64,000 nucleotides of DNA from Cristatella mucedo (GCA_009760855.2 WPIO01000044.1:2921393-2985392); one strand, 5' to 3'; positions 10,778 to 22,006 are shown, counted from the first letter of the stretch. Notes: a model not told the origin generated them from the sequence alone. Program-made: numbers and translations.

Positions 10778-12009
10778 TGTAGCGCCCTGCTGGCTTTGGC
10801 TGAATTTTAGCGCGAACAAGAGCTGTTCGGCGGCGGGCTAGAGCCCCTTTGTCCTGGAGCAGTGAGCCAGAGAAGAGCGTCAGTGCGGTTAGAGAGGAAG
10901 CGCTTAGGAGCAGGCCAGGAAGCTCTGAGACGGAGCGGCGGCGATTCGGCCTTTAGAATTGGTCCGATACTCGCGGAAGCTGCTGATAGATGTTGGCTGG
11001 CCTGTCAACCCCCGCCTTCCCTCTTTCCAAGAAAGAATCGTCTGGAACCCATTCGCCATTCAAGCTGGACAGACGGGACATTCCAGTGGCCTAGTGCCGG
11101 TATTAATTCCTCATCGTAATGGGCCATGGTGTCGGGCCCAATACCACTAAGCTCTTGCCCGATTGTCTCAGCCAAGTATTTAAGAGTCGAGCGACGCTCG
11201 CTCTGCGTCTTTTGCCTCGTGTCTTTTGTCTTTGGTCCGGCTCTGCGCCTCGACGCCGTCGGGGACTCGTTTCTCTGAAAGCGAGGGAGGAGGGCGGGCT
11301 GTTCGCCGGCGATTGACGGAACAGGACGAGACAGCGCTTGGAGGATTCGGTGGACTCCGCCGAATACGGTCGTATCGCGCCCGAGCTGGCATTTTGTGTT
11401 TCTTTCGTGTTTTGTGTGTGCGCGCTAGCACGGGGTCTCGGCATAGGGATTTGCCGGCGCGAGCTAGGCGTAGTTGGCGTGTGTGGAGTATTCCTGCCGC
11501 ACTGGTGGAAACCGAGTTCTAGTTCTCCACGTAGGGTTTAGACTCCGGTTCGCGCTTCAGTGTGGAGGAGTATTCCCTCCGCAAGAGTGTGCAAGTTGGC
11601 GTGTTTGGGGTATTCCCTCGGCACAGGTGGGAACGGATTCCTAGTTCACCGGTTAGGGTTTAGGGTCCGGGTCGCGCTTAGTGTGGAGGAGTATTCCCTC
11701 CGCAAGAGTGTTGGTGCAGTTGAGAGCGTGCGATGAAGTGTGGAGATAAAGCTGAACTAGACGCGCAGCGACTTTGTGCGCTTGCGAATAAAGTTAAGTA
11801 AAATCCCCAATCTGTGTGTCTCGCTTTCCAATTCACGCCGCGGACTCGCGACCCCCTTTAGTAATCGTAAGCAGGTCAGAGCCAATAACGCTCGTTTCGT
11901 GGCGGCCAGCTTATTGCGCGTAGGCGCGCACCGAACGGCATTAGGCGATAGGCTACGCCGCTAGGTAAGCGGCAGGTCAAGCTTACCCCGCCGAGCCTTC
12001 GGCGTTACA
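10778..12009 (+). mobile_element. solo LTR inserted into gypsy RT
   Basis: The insert starts TGTAGCGCC and ends GCGTTACA, the TG...CA ends expected for an LTR. It is flanked by the 4-base duplication ATAT (10774-10777 and 12010-12013). Removing the insert and one ATAT restores the reading EHI-LQLGIIEP of the interrupted RT. Internally a TATTTAAG box (11177-11184) and an AATAAA signal (11787-11792) give a U3-R-U5 arrangement on the plus strand. No internal domain is present, so it is a solo LTR left by recombination. Confidence 0.9.
11473..11716. repeat. two tandem 122-bp units inside the solo LTR
   Basis: Two diverged copies, starting at 11473 and 11595, each run from GTTGGCGTGT through a GTATTCC motif, a TAGGGTTTAG motif and a GTGTGGAGGAGTATTCCCTC block. 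Such repeats in an LTR can multiply promoter or enhancer sites, but no function is shown here. Confidence 0.8.
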
Positions 12010-13090
12010 ATATACTGCAGCTGGGAATAATAGAGCCGTCGGAGAGCGAGTACGCCAGTCCTCTCCATCTCGTACCCAAAAAGGAAGGCGACTGGCGTCC
12101 TTGCGGTGACTATCGTGCTTTGAATCGTATCACCAAGCACGACTGTTACCCTGTACCGCTGCTAGACGATTTAGCATCTGCTCTACATGGCAAGGTGGTT
12201 TTCTCTCAAATCGATCCCGTGGGAGCATATCGTCAAATACCCATTCATCCCGACGACGTCCCTAAAACCGCCGTAATCACGCCGTTCGGGCTGTTTCAAT
12301 TCAAGCGAATGAGCTTTGGCCTCAGGAATCCTGCCCAGACCTTTCAACGTTTCATCGACCAGGTAACTCGAGGGCTTAGTTTCTGTTTTCCTTTCCTGGA
12401 CGATCTTTTAATTGCGTCTGTTAGCAAAGCCGAGCATGCCATGCACCTGGAAGCAATCTTCCGTCGCCTCGAGGAATATGGGGTAATCATCAATCCATCT
12501 AAGTGCGTCTTTGGTGTTCCATCACTTGATTACCTCGGACACCATGTCTCCTCGGAGGACCTCCGACCACAGGTATCAAAAGTCAAGTCGATCGTTTCTT
12601 TCCCTTGACCCGATAAAGCACGAAAACTTCGTCGCTACCTAGGCATTGTCAATTTTTACCGCCAATTCATCCTGAGCTGTGCTAGCTTGCTGGCGCCGCT
12701 TTATGTGCTCCTCCTGATCGGCCCAAAAGCCGACGCCGACCTCACGTGGTCGCGAGAGGACGCCGCCGCCTGCCTTCGAGCGAAGCAAAGTTGCGTTGAC
12801 CGAGTCAACACTGCTCGGCCATCCGGCGCCCGACGCACCGATTTCAATCTCGACTGACGCCTCGGACACCGCTATCGGCGCTGCTCTGCAACAGCTACTG
12901 GACGGGGCGTGGAAACCGTTACCCTTTTCTCTCGGACACTCTCACCCGCGGAATCTCGCTACTCGACTTTCGACCGAGAGCTTCTCGCTATTTACTCTGC
13001 GATCCGACATTTCCGCTACTTTGTGGAAGGCCGGGCTTTCTCGGTGCTCACCGATCATCGCCCGATCGTTTACGAAATCGTTTCCTCATC
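12010..13090 (+). pseudogene. gypsy reverse transcriptase and RNase H remnant
   Basis: The RT reads YASPLHLVPKKEGDWRPCGD at about 12050-12110, then FSQIDPVGAYRQIPIHP with the first catalytic Asp, FGLRNPAQTFQRFID, and the active-site motif FLDDLLIAS (the YxDD box with Phe). A stop follows SIVSFP at 12608. Later frames hold the thumb (LRRYLGIVNFYRQFI). RNase H appears as [18 protein letters not shown], then [20 protein letters not shown] and VLTDHRP. Several frames are used, so it is inactive. Confidence 0.9.
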
Positions 13091-14002
13091 CGATCGTTTC
13101 ACACGCTGGCCTGAAGCGTCTCCTCTGACCGACATTTCCGCGTCCACCGTCTCACAAGCATTTGTCGACGGTTGGATATCACGCTTCGGCGTCCCCGCGT
13201 TGCTCACTTCCGACCGAGGAGGACAATTTGAGTCGTTCCTGTGGCTTGAACTCACGAAGGCCATGGGAATATGGCATGTACGAACTACCGCTTACCACCC
13301 GGCCGCTAACGGCATGGTAGAGCGCCTGCACCGACAGCTCAAGGCAGCACTCGTGGCAAGTAGCCCGCCACATTCATGGTGAAAGGCGCTGCCCCTCGTG
13401 CTCCTCGGAATCCGCGATGCTGAAAAGCGAGACATCAGCCACTCAGCAGCCGAGCTAGTGTACGGGGAGACCCTTCGCTTGCCCGGTGGTTTCTTCAGTG
13501 CGCCCGAGGCACCGGCCGACAGCTCAAACATTGCACTATTTGTCACGACGCACATGCGCTGCCTCCGAGCTGTACCGCCTCAAAATTCGGCCCGCCCATT
13601 TTACGTTCCCAACGACCTGCAGCATGTCGCCAAGGTTTTTGTACGCTACGATGCTGCTCGAAGACCACTTCAGCCACCTTACGATGGCCCATACGTTGTG
13701 CTTGAACGGGCAGAAAAAACATTTTTTCCGTTAACGTCGCCGGCCGCCGAATGGATTTCTCAATCGACCGGCTGAAGCCAGCATACGTCGAGGACAGCCA
13801 AATCGAAGAGGCGGCAGGCACACCCACGTCATCGCAGGAATCTCCGTCGGCTGCACCATCTCCGAGGACATCAGCTACGCCAACTTCAGGGCAATCGCCT
13901 TCGTCTGAGCCTCCCGATCCCACTACTTTGCCTCTGGCAAACGAAACTCGGTTCCGGCGCCACGTACGCTTTCCCGCCCGCTTTGCGGATGATATCGTTT
14001 GA
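13080..14002 (+). pseudogene. gypsy integrase remnant, N-terminus deleted
   Basis: The frame continues directly from RNase H ([10 protein letters not shown]) into [10 protein letters not shown], which in intact elements lies well inside integrase. The RNase H end and the HHCC zinc domain are therefore missing. The catalytic core shows [10 protein letters not shown] (second Asp) and [20 protein letters not shown] (catalytic Glu). A stop follows PPHSW at 13381. The next frame reads the C-terminal half and a GPY/F-type domain (PPYDGPYVVLERAEKTF). The final frame reads SIDRLKPAYVE and ends RRHVRFPARFADDIV. Confidence 0.88.
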
Positions 14003-14390
14003 TGTCATGTGACCGGTTTCAGCCAAGTGACTGGGGGAGCCTTTGTGGGCATAGCATCGCCATCGTGTCGCCCCGCCCAAGCCTGACAGGGCAGGAGTGC
14101 ATAACGTCTCTGCGGCCGGGAGCCTACCGCTGATTGGGTGGAGGCTTGACTGAATGGCCACCCAGTGTTGCGATCTTTTCCCGCCACTCTCTTGTTCAGC
14201 TCCCGGAGTCGTGAGTGGACGTGTCCTCCGTCTCCGGCTCGCGGACGTGTACTGCTCGTGAAGAGCCTTGCGAATTTGATCGATTACATCCTGTAGAGAG
14301 GTCAGTGACTCCTTTTGCTATCGGTGCTTGCTGCACCTCATTCACGCTCGTCAACCTTCCGGGCGCTAAGCTGTAGACTACCCCTACAAC
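14003..14390 (+). mobile_element. gypsy 3' flank, probable 3' LTR
   Basis: A purine-rich tract (GTGACTGGGGGAG, 14026-14038) is in the right place for the polypurine primer. A TGTGGGC start follows at 14044 and a CTACAAC end near 14383-14389. The left LTR could not be found, so the borders are provisional. Confidence 0.4.
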
Positions 14391-14993
14391 GTCAACCTAT
14401 TAGTTGGCACGCCATCACGAAGGGGCTTCAGACGTTCTAAGCGATGTTATGCACTTTTCTGTAGAGGGGACCTAAAAACCCTTAAGCGCTGCTCACCTTC
14501 GTTGCTGAGAAGAATGAGGTGCATCATTTTTATTAAAAGGCCGAAGAGCTTCGCAGGCGCCTTCAGCTTCGGGCGCCTTCAGCGTGCTGATTCTGGCCCC
14601 GCTGGTATGCGACCCCTGGTTTAGAGGAGAGCTAAGGAGGCGCTCCTCGAGGCGTCAGTGCCAAGTCGTTCTCGTGAGAGAAGATGTGAGAGAACAATGC
14701 CTCTCAGGAGTCTATCGGCTCCGTAATTACCAAATATTTACTTTTAGAATTTGCTCGCTAGCTTGCTGACAAGCGTGACTTTCCCTGACTCAACCATAGC
14801 AAGTCGCCAAGGGATCCAAGCATCAGCTGCGTCTCACTCAGGGTTGTTCCGCGGCCCGACACTACAAAGCGGCCAGCTAAGCACTACTCTTCAATTTACT
14901 GAAAAAATGTTAACAAACGCAGCTGAAACTGTGCAAAGGTTTAGCCACAAGAACTCACCGGTCGGCATACCGTGCATGCAGTTTTTTGCACTA
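14391..14993. other. no gene seen
   Basis: Mixed composition between the gypsy and Tigger elements. No recognisable coding or repeat signature. Confidence 0.45.
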
Positions 14994-17293
14994 CTGCAGT
15001 GCCTCAATATATGAGTTTAACTTGGTCCGTGACGGAGCTCGTAACTCAAATACTCGTATGTCAAATCAATCTTCCGCATTGAAATGAATTAAAATACCGT
15101 TAATCCGATCTGGACCCCAAAAATAAAGCGATTATTGTCAAATTGTTTATTAAAAATGTACTAATAAATGAAGAATATTTTATTAAAAATGTAATAGAAT
15201 GTACAACAAAACGGTTTTACGAAGAATAATGTACAGTTTTTACCTTGAAGATCATACGACTAGAAGATGCTGACGGAGTTGGAGGAGAAAGGCTGAAATG
15301 AACAATTGAGTCTTATTTGCTGACCTTTGCCCTTATCGCCATACTTACTTCACTTTTGTCTGCAGGGGTTTTCAATTAGACCTGTCCAGTGAGGTTTGTT
15401 TCATCATCTCTTCCAGAATGTTTCTGAAATAAGTTTGGCAAGTGTCATTCAATAGCTCTGTCGCACGAACAGTTGCAACTTTTACTGGGTGTTTCTTTAG
15501 AATAAAATTTGAAATAGTCTCCCACATGATCAACTTTTCCTTCATCTCACTTATAGAGATAACCTTCACGTCACCTATTTCCTGCAAAACCTGAGACTGC
15601 TGCTGGGACTGTAGCTCCTTTAGCTTCTCTGTTGTCAGCTCCTCGGAGTGCTCCTAGCTGAGCTCGTTCAAGTCGTCCTCATCCATGTCCAGGCCCATGG
15701 ACTCGTTGAGGGATACGATCTCCTCCGCCACTGCCGCTTCGGGTTTGAGTCTTTCAAAGTTCGTTTCAGACACAAACTCTGGCCACGATGTCTTCCACGC
15801 ACAGTTCAATGTCCTGTTTATAACACACTGCCAGTTCATATCGATAATTGCGAAGCATATCGCTTTGTAGTGGTCCTTTCAGAACTCTCGAAGGATGGGG
15901 TTTTCGCTCTCCGTCACCTCAAAGCAGCGACTGAACAGGTGCTTGATGAAGAGCTTCTAGAAATCAGAAATCTCCTGATGGTCCTTGGGCTTCAGGATAG
16001 GGGTTGCGTTGGGTGGAAGGTGGAGTACCATTATATACTTGAACTTTTCGAGGATGTCATGCTCGAGATTCGGTGGGTGAGCATATACAGCACGAGAAGA
16101 GCTTGCAGGGGTATGTTAATTTCAGGGAGATATTTCTTAACGTCTCGACCAAAGACCAAACTTACCCAGTCCACAAGGAACAGCCTGATGGCCTATGACC
16201 TCTAGTTTGCCCTCCACGTAACCTGCAGTTTTCTTTCATAATCCGATGTGACTTAAAGGCTCTGGGGTTTCTGGATGGTGAAAGGAGCAGCGGCTTAATC
16301 TTGCAGTCGCCTCTAGCATTGGTACACAGGGCGAGGGTCAGCCTATCTTTCATGGGTTTGTGGCCTGGAATTATCCTCTCCTCTGCCGTTATACAAGTCC
16401 TCATTGGAATCTTCTTCTAGAAGAGTCATGTCTCGCTACTGTTGAAGACTTTCCAAGGGATGCATCGATCTGCTGCTATAATTCCAGTCATCGTTTTAAG
16501 GTAATCGCCAGCTGCTTTTATATCCGAGCTCGCTGACTCGCCTGACAACGGAGTGAATGTCGGTCCTCTTTATAGAATTCTCGAATCAGCCCGAGCTGGC
16601 TTTAAACGGCTTGTCTGATGGCTCGTCCGTTGAAGTGCCTGGGTCTGCTGAAGCAAATTGGTGTAAATAGCTCGTACCTTCTCTCAGATTATAGCCTCAG
16701 TCACGGCATCTCATGAAAGTTTTTTTCCGGTCAACCACACTATCAGCAGCTCCTCCATTTTTTCATGGATAGATGTCCGCTGTTTAGAAATTATTTTAAC
16801 TCCCTAGGCTGGTGTTACAGGTTTTATCGAATCCCTTTGCTTCAGAATGGTGCAGATCGTACGAATGCTACGCTCGTATAGCTCGTACAACTCGACTACA
16901 CGAAGACCTTGGTCGTGTTGTTTGAGAGTTTCTTTCATCAATTTAATGTACCTCGTCCACTTCTTCTTCTCTGCACTGTCCTTCGCAATCACATAATTCG
17001 GATCCCTGGCTGGCAAAACGAAGGTTTGCAAAATAACTGCAAGCACAAATGTGAGCACAACACTGATGCTTCCACTACGAGCTAACCACTTAAAGTGAAC
17101 AAGTGAGACACGGGATGCTTGGCGGCTGTTGTTGCGTTCACTGTGGCGCTTGCTGTGCCAACTAGCTATGAGGTATGTGGAGCTGGTTCATATCCCAAAC
17201 TTTAGCTCTTAAGTCAAAATAAAACTCAATCAAAAGACTCGTATCTCGAAAACCTCGTTAGTTGGGACACCCGTAAGTCAAGGCACCACTGCA
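14994..17293 (-). mobile_element. Tigger-like pogo DNA transposon, full length, dead
   Basis: Terminal inverted repeats match the Tigger type: CAGTGCCTCAATATATGAGT at the left and, reversed, CAGTGGTGCCTTGACTTACG at the right. Both ends are flanked by TA (14992-14993 and 17294-17295). On the minus strand the transposase pieces are in order: a helix-turn-helix start with AEKKKWTRYIKLMKE and ERSIRTICTILKQ (16804-17058), a CENP-B-like domain with IHSVVRRVSELG (about 16540), a DDE region with ITAEERIIPGHKPMKDRLTL and ALCTNARGDCKIKPLLL (16260-16400), and a C-terminal part with EIVSLNESMGLDMDEDDLNE (15654-15720). The first catalytic motif reads SET instead of DET and stops interrupt the frame, so it cannot be active. 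At 2.3 kb it is close to the family's normal length. Confidence 0.92.
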
Positions 17294-17357
17294 TAAGTAA
17301 TGTTACTGTTGCTAACCCTTGCTGCATGCTAGATGATGATACGGTTTTAGCAACGTA

Positions 17358-17465
17358 ATTTATCTCCGTCCACTGAGCCACAAATAATATTTTAGCGTTA
17401 CGCAGGAGAGATTTGTATAGTGCACTCAAAGCCTAAGCGGCTTTTGGTACGCATTCGGTAGCCAA
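17358..17465 (-). mobile_element. LINE-B 3' tail fragment
   Basis: Matches the terminal LINE-B block (GTTACGCAGGAGAG, TGTATAGTGCACTCAAAGCC, GGTACGCATTCGGTAGCC) in reverse orientation, immediately right of the Tigger end. Confidence 0.7.
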
Positions 17466-18104
17466 ACTTCACCTAGCTGGTAGCGGAATCTAGGGGCAGA
17501 GACTATTTACCGCACCGCACCGAACCACCATACTCAGGTCACGATGCCCACTCGCCATGTTGCTGAACTTGGGCAAGACGGGCGGCAGTTTGATTAAACC
17601 CTTTTACAAAAATATTGGATGCACCAACAACAGGGGAACTCCACAGAGCTACCGGGGCCTCTGGTTACATTAGGCTACAAGGGTATGCAGGAAACACGAA
17701 GCTAGACCCTAACGCGAGAGGAAACTCTTGAATACGGAGCTGCTAATCTCACAAACCAAATCTCGGCAACATTGGTCAGACAGTACTTACGTAATGGAGA
17801 ATCACTAGCGCTGTACATCTCAGCTCGTCGAGGGCTCCAGCTCGCGGAAGGAGGGACTACGATCAACAGGCAGGAGGGAAATGCGGAATGTTCCATATAA
17901 TTTCTAACATCACGAACAATTCATAGCAGTGAGCGTGCTTATCTCCAGCCCCACTCGGGCATTGGGCCCTCTTTGCCTTATGTGGGTGGCCGCATCGTGG
18001 TCGAACGCTCGACATCTATCCGGACGTCCATCCATCTATCTATCTACGCCATTACATCTATCCGTCTAGCTGGGTGCGACCAAGAGTGTCCAAAACCCAC
18101 GACT
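17466..18104. other. no gene seen
   Basis: Contains a short degenerate (ATCT)n patch at about 18014-18065. No coding signal recognised. Confidence 0.45.
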
Positions 18105-18247
18105 GATCCGGCCAACGTCATGTATCCAAAAGCCAATGTTACATAGTGTCGTCGCGTATCCGGGGTCGCCTACAGGTCAGACCTCGGCCCAGACGGTGAC
18201 CCTTATCACATTACAGCCGTCCCAGCCAACCAAACCTAGCCTGGGTA
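18105..18247. repeat. dispersed repeat family C, second copy
   Basis: Reverse complement of the 5785-5870 repeat (CAGTGACCC, CAGCCGTCCCAGCC, CTAGCCTGGGTA order). Its right edge abuts a LINE-B fragment. Confidence 0.55.
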
Positions 18248-18470
18248 CAGCTGAATCAGGAGAGCAGTTGAGGTATATAAATCATTTGTATAGCGCCCTA
18301 GAGAACTTAATCTCTATTCAGGCGCTTCACATAAGCCACGGGGCTCGAGCCCACGATCTCGGCCAGACCTTGGTCGGGGCGAGCACTTTAACCACTGGGC
18401 GAAACCAGCTCGGCTAGTGAGTAGCATGATAATAGCAGCTCAGGATGGCTGAAAAAGATTGACATACATG
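18248..18470 (-). mobile_element. LINE-B fragment split by SINE-2
   Basis: The left part ends TCAGGAGAGCAGTTGAGGTA, and the right part resumes GTGAGTAGCATGATAATAGC. The same two strings are contiguous in the LINE-B copy at 20750-20790, so the SINE-2 between them is a later insertion. Confidence 0.8.
18275..18416 (-). mobile_element. SINE-2 inserted in LINE-B
   Basis: A clean copy. Reversed, it has a tRNA-like head with an A-box (TGG...GGTTAAAGTGCTCG) and B-box (GGGCTCGAGCCC), then the tail AAGCGCCTGAATAGAGATTA and a TATACAAAT end. Confidence 0.88.
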
Positions 18471-19297
18471 TAGTGACAATGCTATGTGTTGGATGTCACT
18501 GCTGCTCGATGATAGACTTCACTACCTGTCTCTGTCGAAAGCTCTAGGACTAAGGGTGATTACTTTCTCATTTTGGAGACTTAAGGAAACTTCTTCTCTC
18601 GAGTTTTATAAAGCCTACGTGACTTATTCTGTGATACCACCATTAACTCTACAATCCTAGCGAATACGACGCTCTCATCTTCGGGTATGTAAATGTCGGT
18701 CAACGTTGAGCGGTTAAGACTTACTGTTGCTGAATCGGCGTGTCGTCAAAACAAATGTATTGGACTTCTTGTTCCGATTCGCAGTAAGTTAAGTGTTCGC
18801 TGCGCTTCGAAAGTCCATCAGTATGTGGGTGCTTCTAAGAGACTTTGGACACCGGACGTTGTCCATCATATCCCACAGCCGGTCTAACAGAACTAAAGGC
18901 AGGTATGGCTGTATTTCGGAGGCAATGTCAGTACTGATTGAGCATGATACGTCAAAGTCACAATTCCTCACTCAGCGGTGCCGGAAGGTCTGTTCATCCG
19001 TTTGTTGTGTGTGCTAATTTTGTTCCAGATAAAGATCATTTCAAGTATGCGGCTGGATTTCGATCCCTAGCCAGTTATGGCCATGGTGATCGCGTCTCTG
19101 CCAGTTTATAGCCCGCTATTATTTATAGTGGGTATGGATGTTGTTAAGTTGTACCACTGATTTAGGAGGGAACGAGTCGCAGCTCGGAGGCCAAAACTGC
19201 ACCTGAGGCGTTCAGAGTTCTGAGTCTGAAGCAGCCAAAGCAATGTCTCGAGAGCGGCCGAGTGTGGTGCCTCGGGGCGGGAAAAGATAATGTAATA
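18471..19297. other. no gene seen
   Basis: Several short frames without family resemblance. No repeat family recognised. Confidence 0.4.
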
Positions 19298-19420
19298 TAA
19301 TTCATTTGTATGGCCCCCTTAGAGAAATTGATCTATTCAGGAGATTCATATATGCCACGGGGCTCGAGCCCATGACGTCGGTCAGACCTTGGTCGGTGCG
19401 AGCACCTTAACCACATATTT
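19298..19420 (-). mobile_element. SINE-2
   Basis: Reversed copy with the tail complement TTCATTTGTATGGC, a damaged hairpin and a head carrying GGGCTCGAGCCC and GCGAGCACCTTAACCAC. Confidence 0.82.
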
Positions 19421-20567
19421 TGGTACGTGCTTGCAACCGAGTTTCATTTGCTTCGTGCTTTAAGGCGTCTATTAACAAAGCGCTAAAACTAAAAGCGCTG
19501 CCTCCAACCAGGTGAAGTGCTTACAAGCTGAACGTCTGAAAAGCCGGGGGTCCAGCTCGTTGGTAATGTAATAATCCTCACTAACAATTTGTGTTAAAGC
19601 CTAACGAGGTGGTAAGGTCGAACGTTGACACCTATCGTAGTTAGATGGATGTTTTTATTATTACGGCCGATGACGGCCTTTCTTTAAAGAGACAGCAGTG
19701 AAATGGGAAGATAATATTGCTTAGAATAGCCGATCAATACATTTCTTAACAAGGTTGCCTAGTAATCAGCAAAAAATGTACCCGTCAAATACTGAAACTG
19801 TTGTTTACGAGAACTTGATTTTGAGTTTATTACAATATAATTTACTAGTTATTACTTAAAGAATAAGCTCAATACAAAAATCTGACTTTTTATGTAACAC
19901 AAGACTTTTGGACATTTTCTGCAATGTTCTATAAAATATGTAAACTTCAGATGTATCACTGTCCAGCTCACAAACGCAAGCTTTTACAGAGAATAATGGT
20001 CATTTTATAAGCCTCTGAGGCGTTTGCAATTCCAAAATATCACACGAAAATAAAAAATGTGTTACATACGGGGTATCATCGCCAAGAACATTAACTATCC
20101 ACCCTGATGCCGACTGCAGGTAGAGATGAGAACCAAGCACTTTCGCTGATAAATTTCAAGCTCCAACCTGCATAATATATTGCATGCACTTTATTTAGAT
20201 GTATGTGTTCATATTAAAAGCTTTACAAACGAATACTGGTATAGAAAGAAAATCTCCTTTTATAGTTCCTTGTAGACTAGACTCCCTTTACATTTTTGTC
20301 GAGTTGTTTTGTAAATTTCGCCGGCGAATTTTCGCATAGCCCTCTCCGGTGCTTTTAATCTAAGAACTCGCATCATTATTTCTCACCATATTTTCCGACA
20401 TGTGCCATGCAAATTCTGTTGTAGAAAACTAGCAAGGACGCATTAGCAACGACACAAACATCGTGGTGCTTTAGCAGGCTCTAATAGTCTCTGCTCGACG
20501 CGGCTTCCAGCGATGCAGCGAGCAGCTGCCTCCCTGCGTCTTCGTCCCAACTCAGCATCTACGTTCG
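19421..20567. other. AT-rich, no gene seen
   Basis: About 1.1 kb of AT-rich sequence with no long frame, no recognised element and no clear tandem structure. Confidence 0.5.
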
Positions 20568-20846
20568 GTAATGTAATGTGTCTCCGTCTGTAACTCCAGA
20601 AAGTCATAAAGACCACGTGGGTGTTACGCAAACGAGTTTTCTATAGCGCACTCACAGCCCAAGCGGCTTTCGGTACACATTCGGTAGCTAACAGACTTCG
20701 TCTCAAGCAACAAAGAAAAAGTGGGAAGCATAGCAGAGTCAGGAGAGCAGTTGAGGTAGTGAGTAGTATGGAAGTAGCAGCTCAGGACCGCTGAAAAGGA
20801 TGAGCCATAGTCGGCAGTAGGAAAGTAGTTGTCGTTGCGTAAGAAA
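20568..20846 (-). mobile_element. LINE-B 3' end
   Basis: Reversed terminal block from GTAATGTAATGTG (tail) through the last ORF residues. Gives the uninterrupted version of the sequence split by SINE-2 at 18.3 kb. Confidence 0.8.
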
Positions 20847-21274
20847 CCGGTCTCAGCAGCCTCCTGAGTCCACTCGTCCAGCCCCTGCTCATCAGCAACA
20901 GCAAATCAAAGTTGATAGACCACAGCTGTGTACCAGCTTGTACCTAAGCTAAATGCAAAAGTTAGCCAAAGCCGGGTTAGTGAATCACAGCTGCATACCG
21001 GACTGCAACCAAGCCACAAATTCTCCGAAATCAATCTTATAAGCGCGCTCGGATGCGTGACTGCTGACATGAAAAGCAGGCTCGGGCACCCAGTCTGTGT
21101 GCCCTTGGTTGCAAAAGCCAACTGCTAGAGGCAGGTTTCAGCCTCGCTACACACCAGCACACAGCTTTCTGATTGGTTTACTAGACTGTCTCGATCTTCG
21201 AAATCAACAAAAGTGTGTCAAATTTCCAAGGTATCCTATGTATGGGTTCGCGTGTGCGTACGTATATACGTAAA
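20847..21274. other. no gene seen
   Basis: Short frames only. A direct echo of CACAGCTG-TACC...CCAAGC-type strings occurs at 20920-21015, but no element is recognised. Confidence 0.4.
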
Positions 21275-21640
21275 TATAATAATACAATTGTTATAGCACC
21301 CTCATAACTCTTTTTTTTCGGGCACTTAACATTTGCAGTACAGGAGCATGATCAAATGGTCAGTAGTAGCATGCTCAATGAAAACAAGCATAATGTGGTT
21401 AGAGATGACAACCACAGGGTCAGCATGCAAAGATGGTTAGTGGTAGCACGCATGGAGTCAGCATGCATAAGCATACAAAGGACAAATATAGTTCTTTTGT
21501 ATAGCGCCCCAAGAGAACTTAATCTCTATTCAGTCGCTTCACATATGCCTCGGGGCTTGAGCCTGCGACCTCAGACCGACCTTGGTCGGGGCGAGCACCT
21601 TAATCACATCGACTCATTAGATGCTGTGATAAATATGTAA
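21275..21640 (-). mobile_element. LINE-A 3' untranslated fragment split by SINE-2
   Basis: The left part has the reversed LINE-A tail and the GCATGCAAAGATGGTTAGTGG-type block. The flank after the SINE resumes ATTAGATGCTGTGATAAAT, as expected from other copies. Confidence 0.78.
21485..21612 (-). mobile_element. SINE-2 inserted in LINE-A
   Basis: Reversed SINE-2 with TTTTGTATAGCGCCCCAAGA, the hairpin, a modified B-box (GGGCTTGAGCC) and GGGGCGAGCACCTTAATCAC. Confidence 0.83.
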
Positions 21641-21975
21641 CCGAGTTCAAGGGGCCAGCGGCAAACTCCCACTATGGCTCGCTACTATCTATGTCCGTTC
21701 TGGGTCGTTACGCCGGGCCCTCCGGTAACAGTGGCTCACGCGTGATCGATCGGGTACACAACACTTTATATAATACACATGCATGCGCTATACAAAGGAG
21801 GCACTAAACAAGCCTACAGAGGAAGGTCCTATACAAGGTAAACTACAGGGGCGCGGGATGACGCCGCAAGCGCGGACAAACGTGCTCAGTCGGCTTCCAC
21901 AGTCGCACCATCGCAGGACTCCGTCTCACCAGTACAAGCCTACGCCGTCCAAGACCCGGCTAGCTGAGTACTCTG
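21641..21975. other. no gene seen
   Basis: GC-richer stretch between two LINE-A copies. A 102-codon plus-strand frame starting at 21783 shows no family features. Confidence 0.4.

Positions 21976-22006
<31 letters not shown>

Larger units (their letters stand above)
9270..14002 (+). mobile_element. Ty3/gypsy retrotransposon, broken
   Basis: The order gag, protease, reverse transcriptase, RNase H, integrase is diagnostic of Ty3/gypsy. No envelope gene is seen. The copy is disabled by frameshifts in the protease, stops after the RT and inside the integrase, an internal deletion near 13060-13095 and a solo LTR inserted at 10778. GC and CpG content are higher than in the flanking DNA. The individual parts are listed separately. 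Confidence 0.92.
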
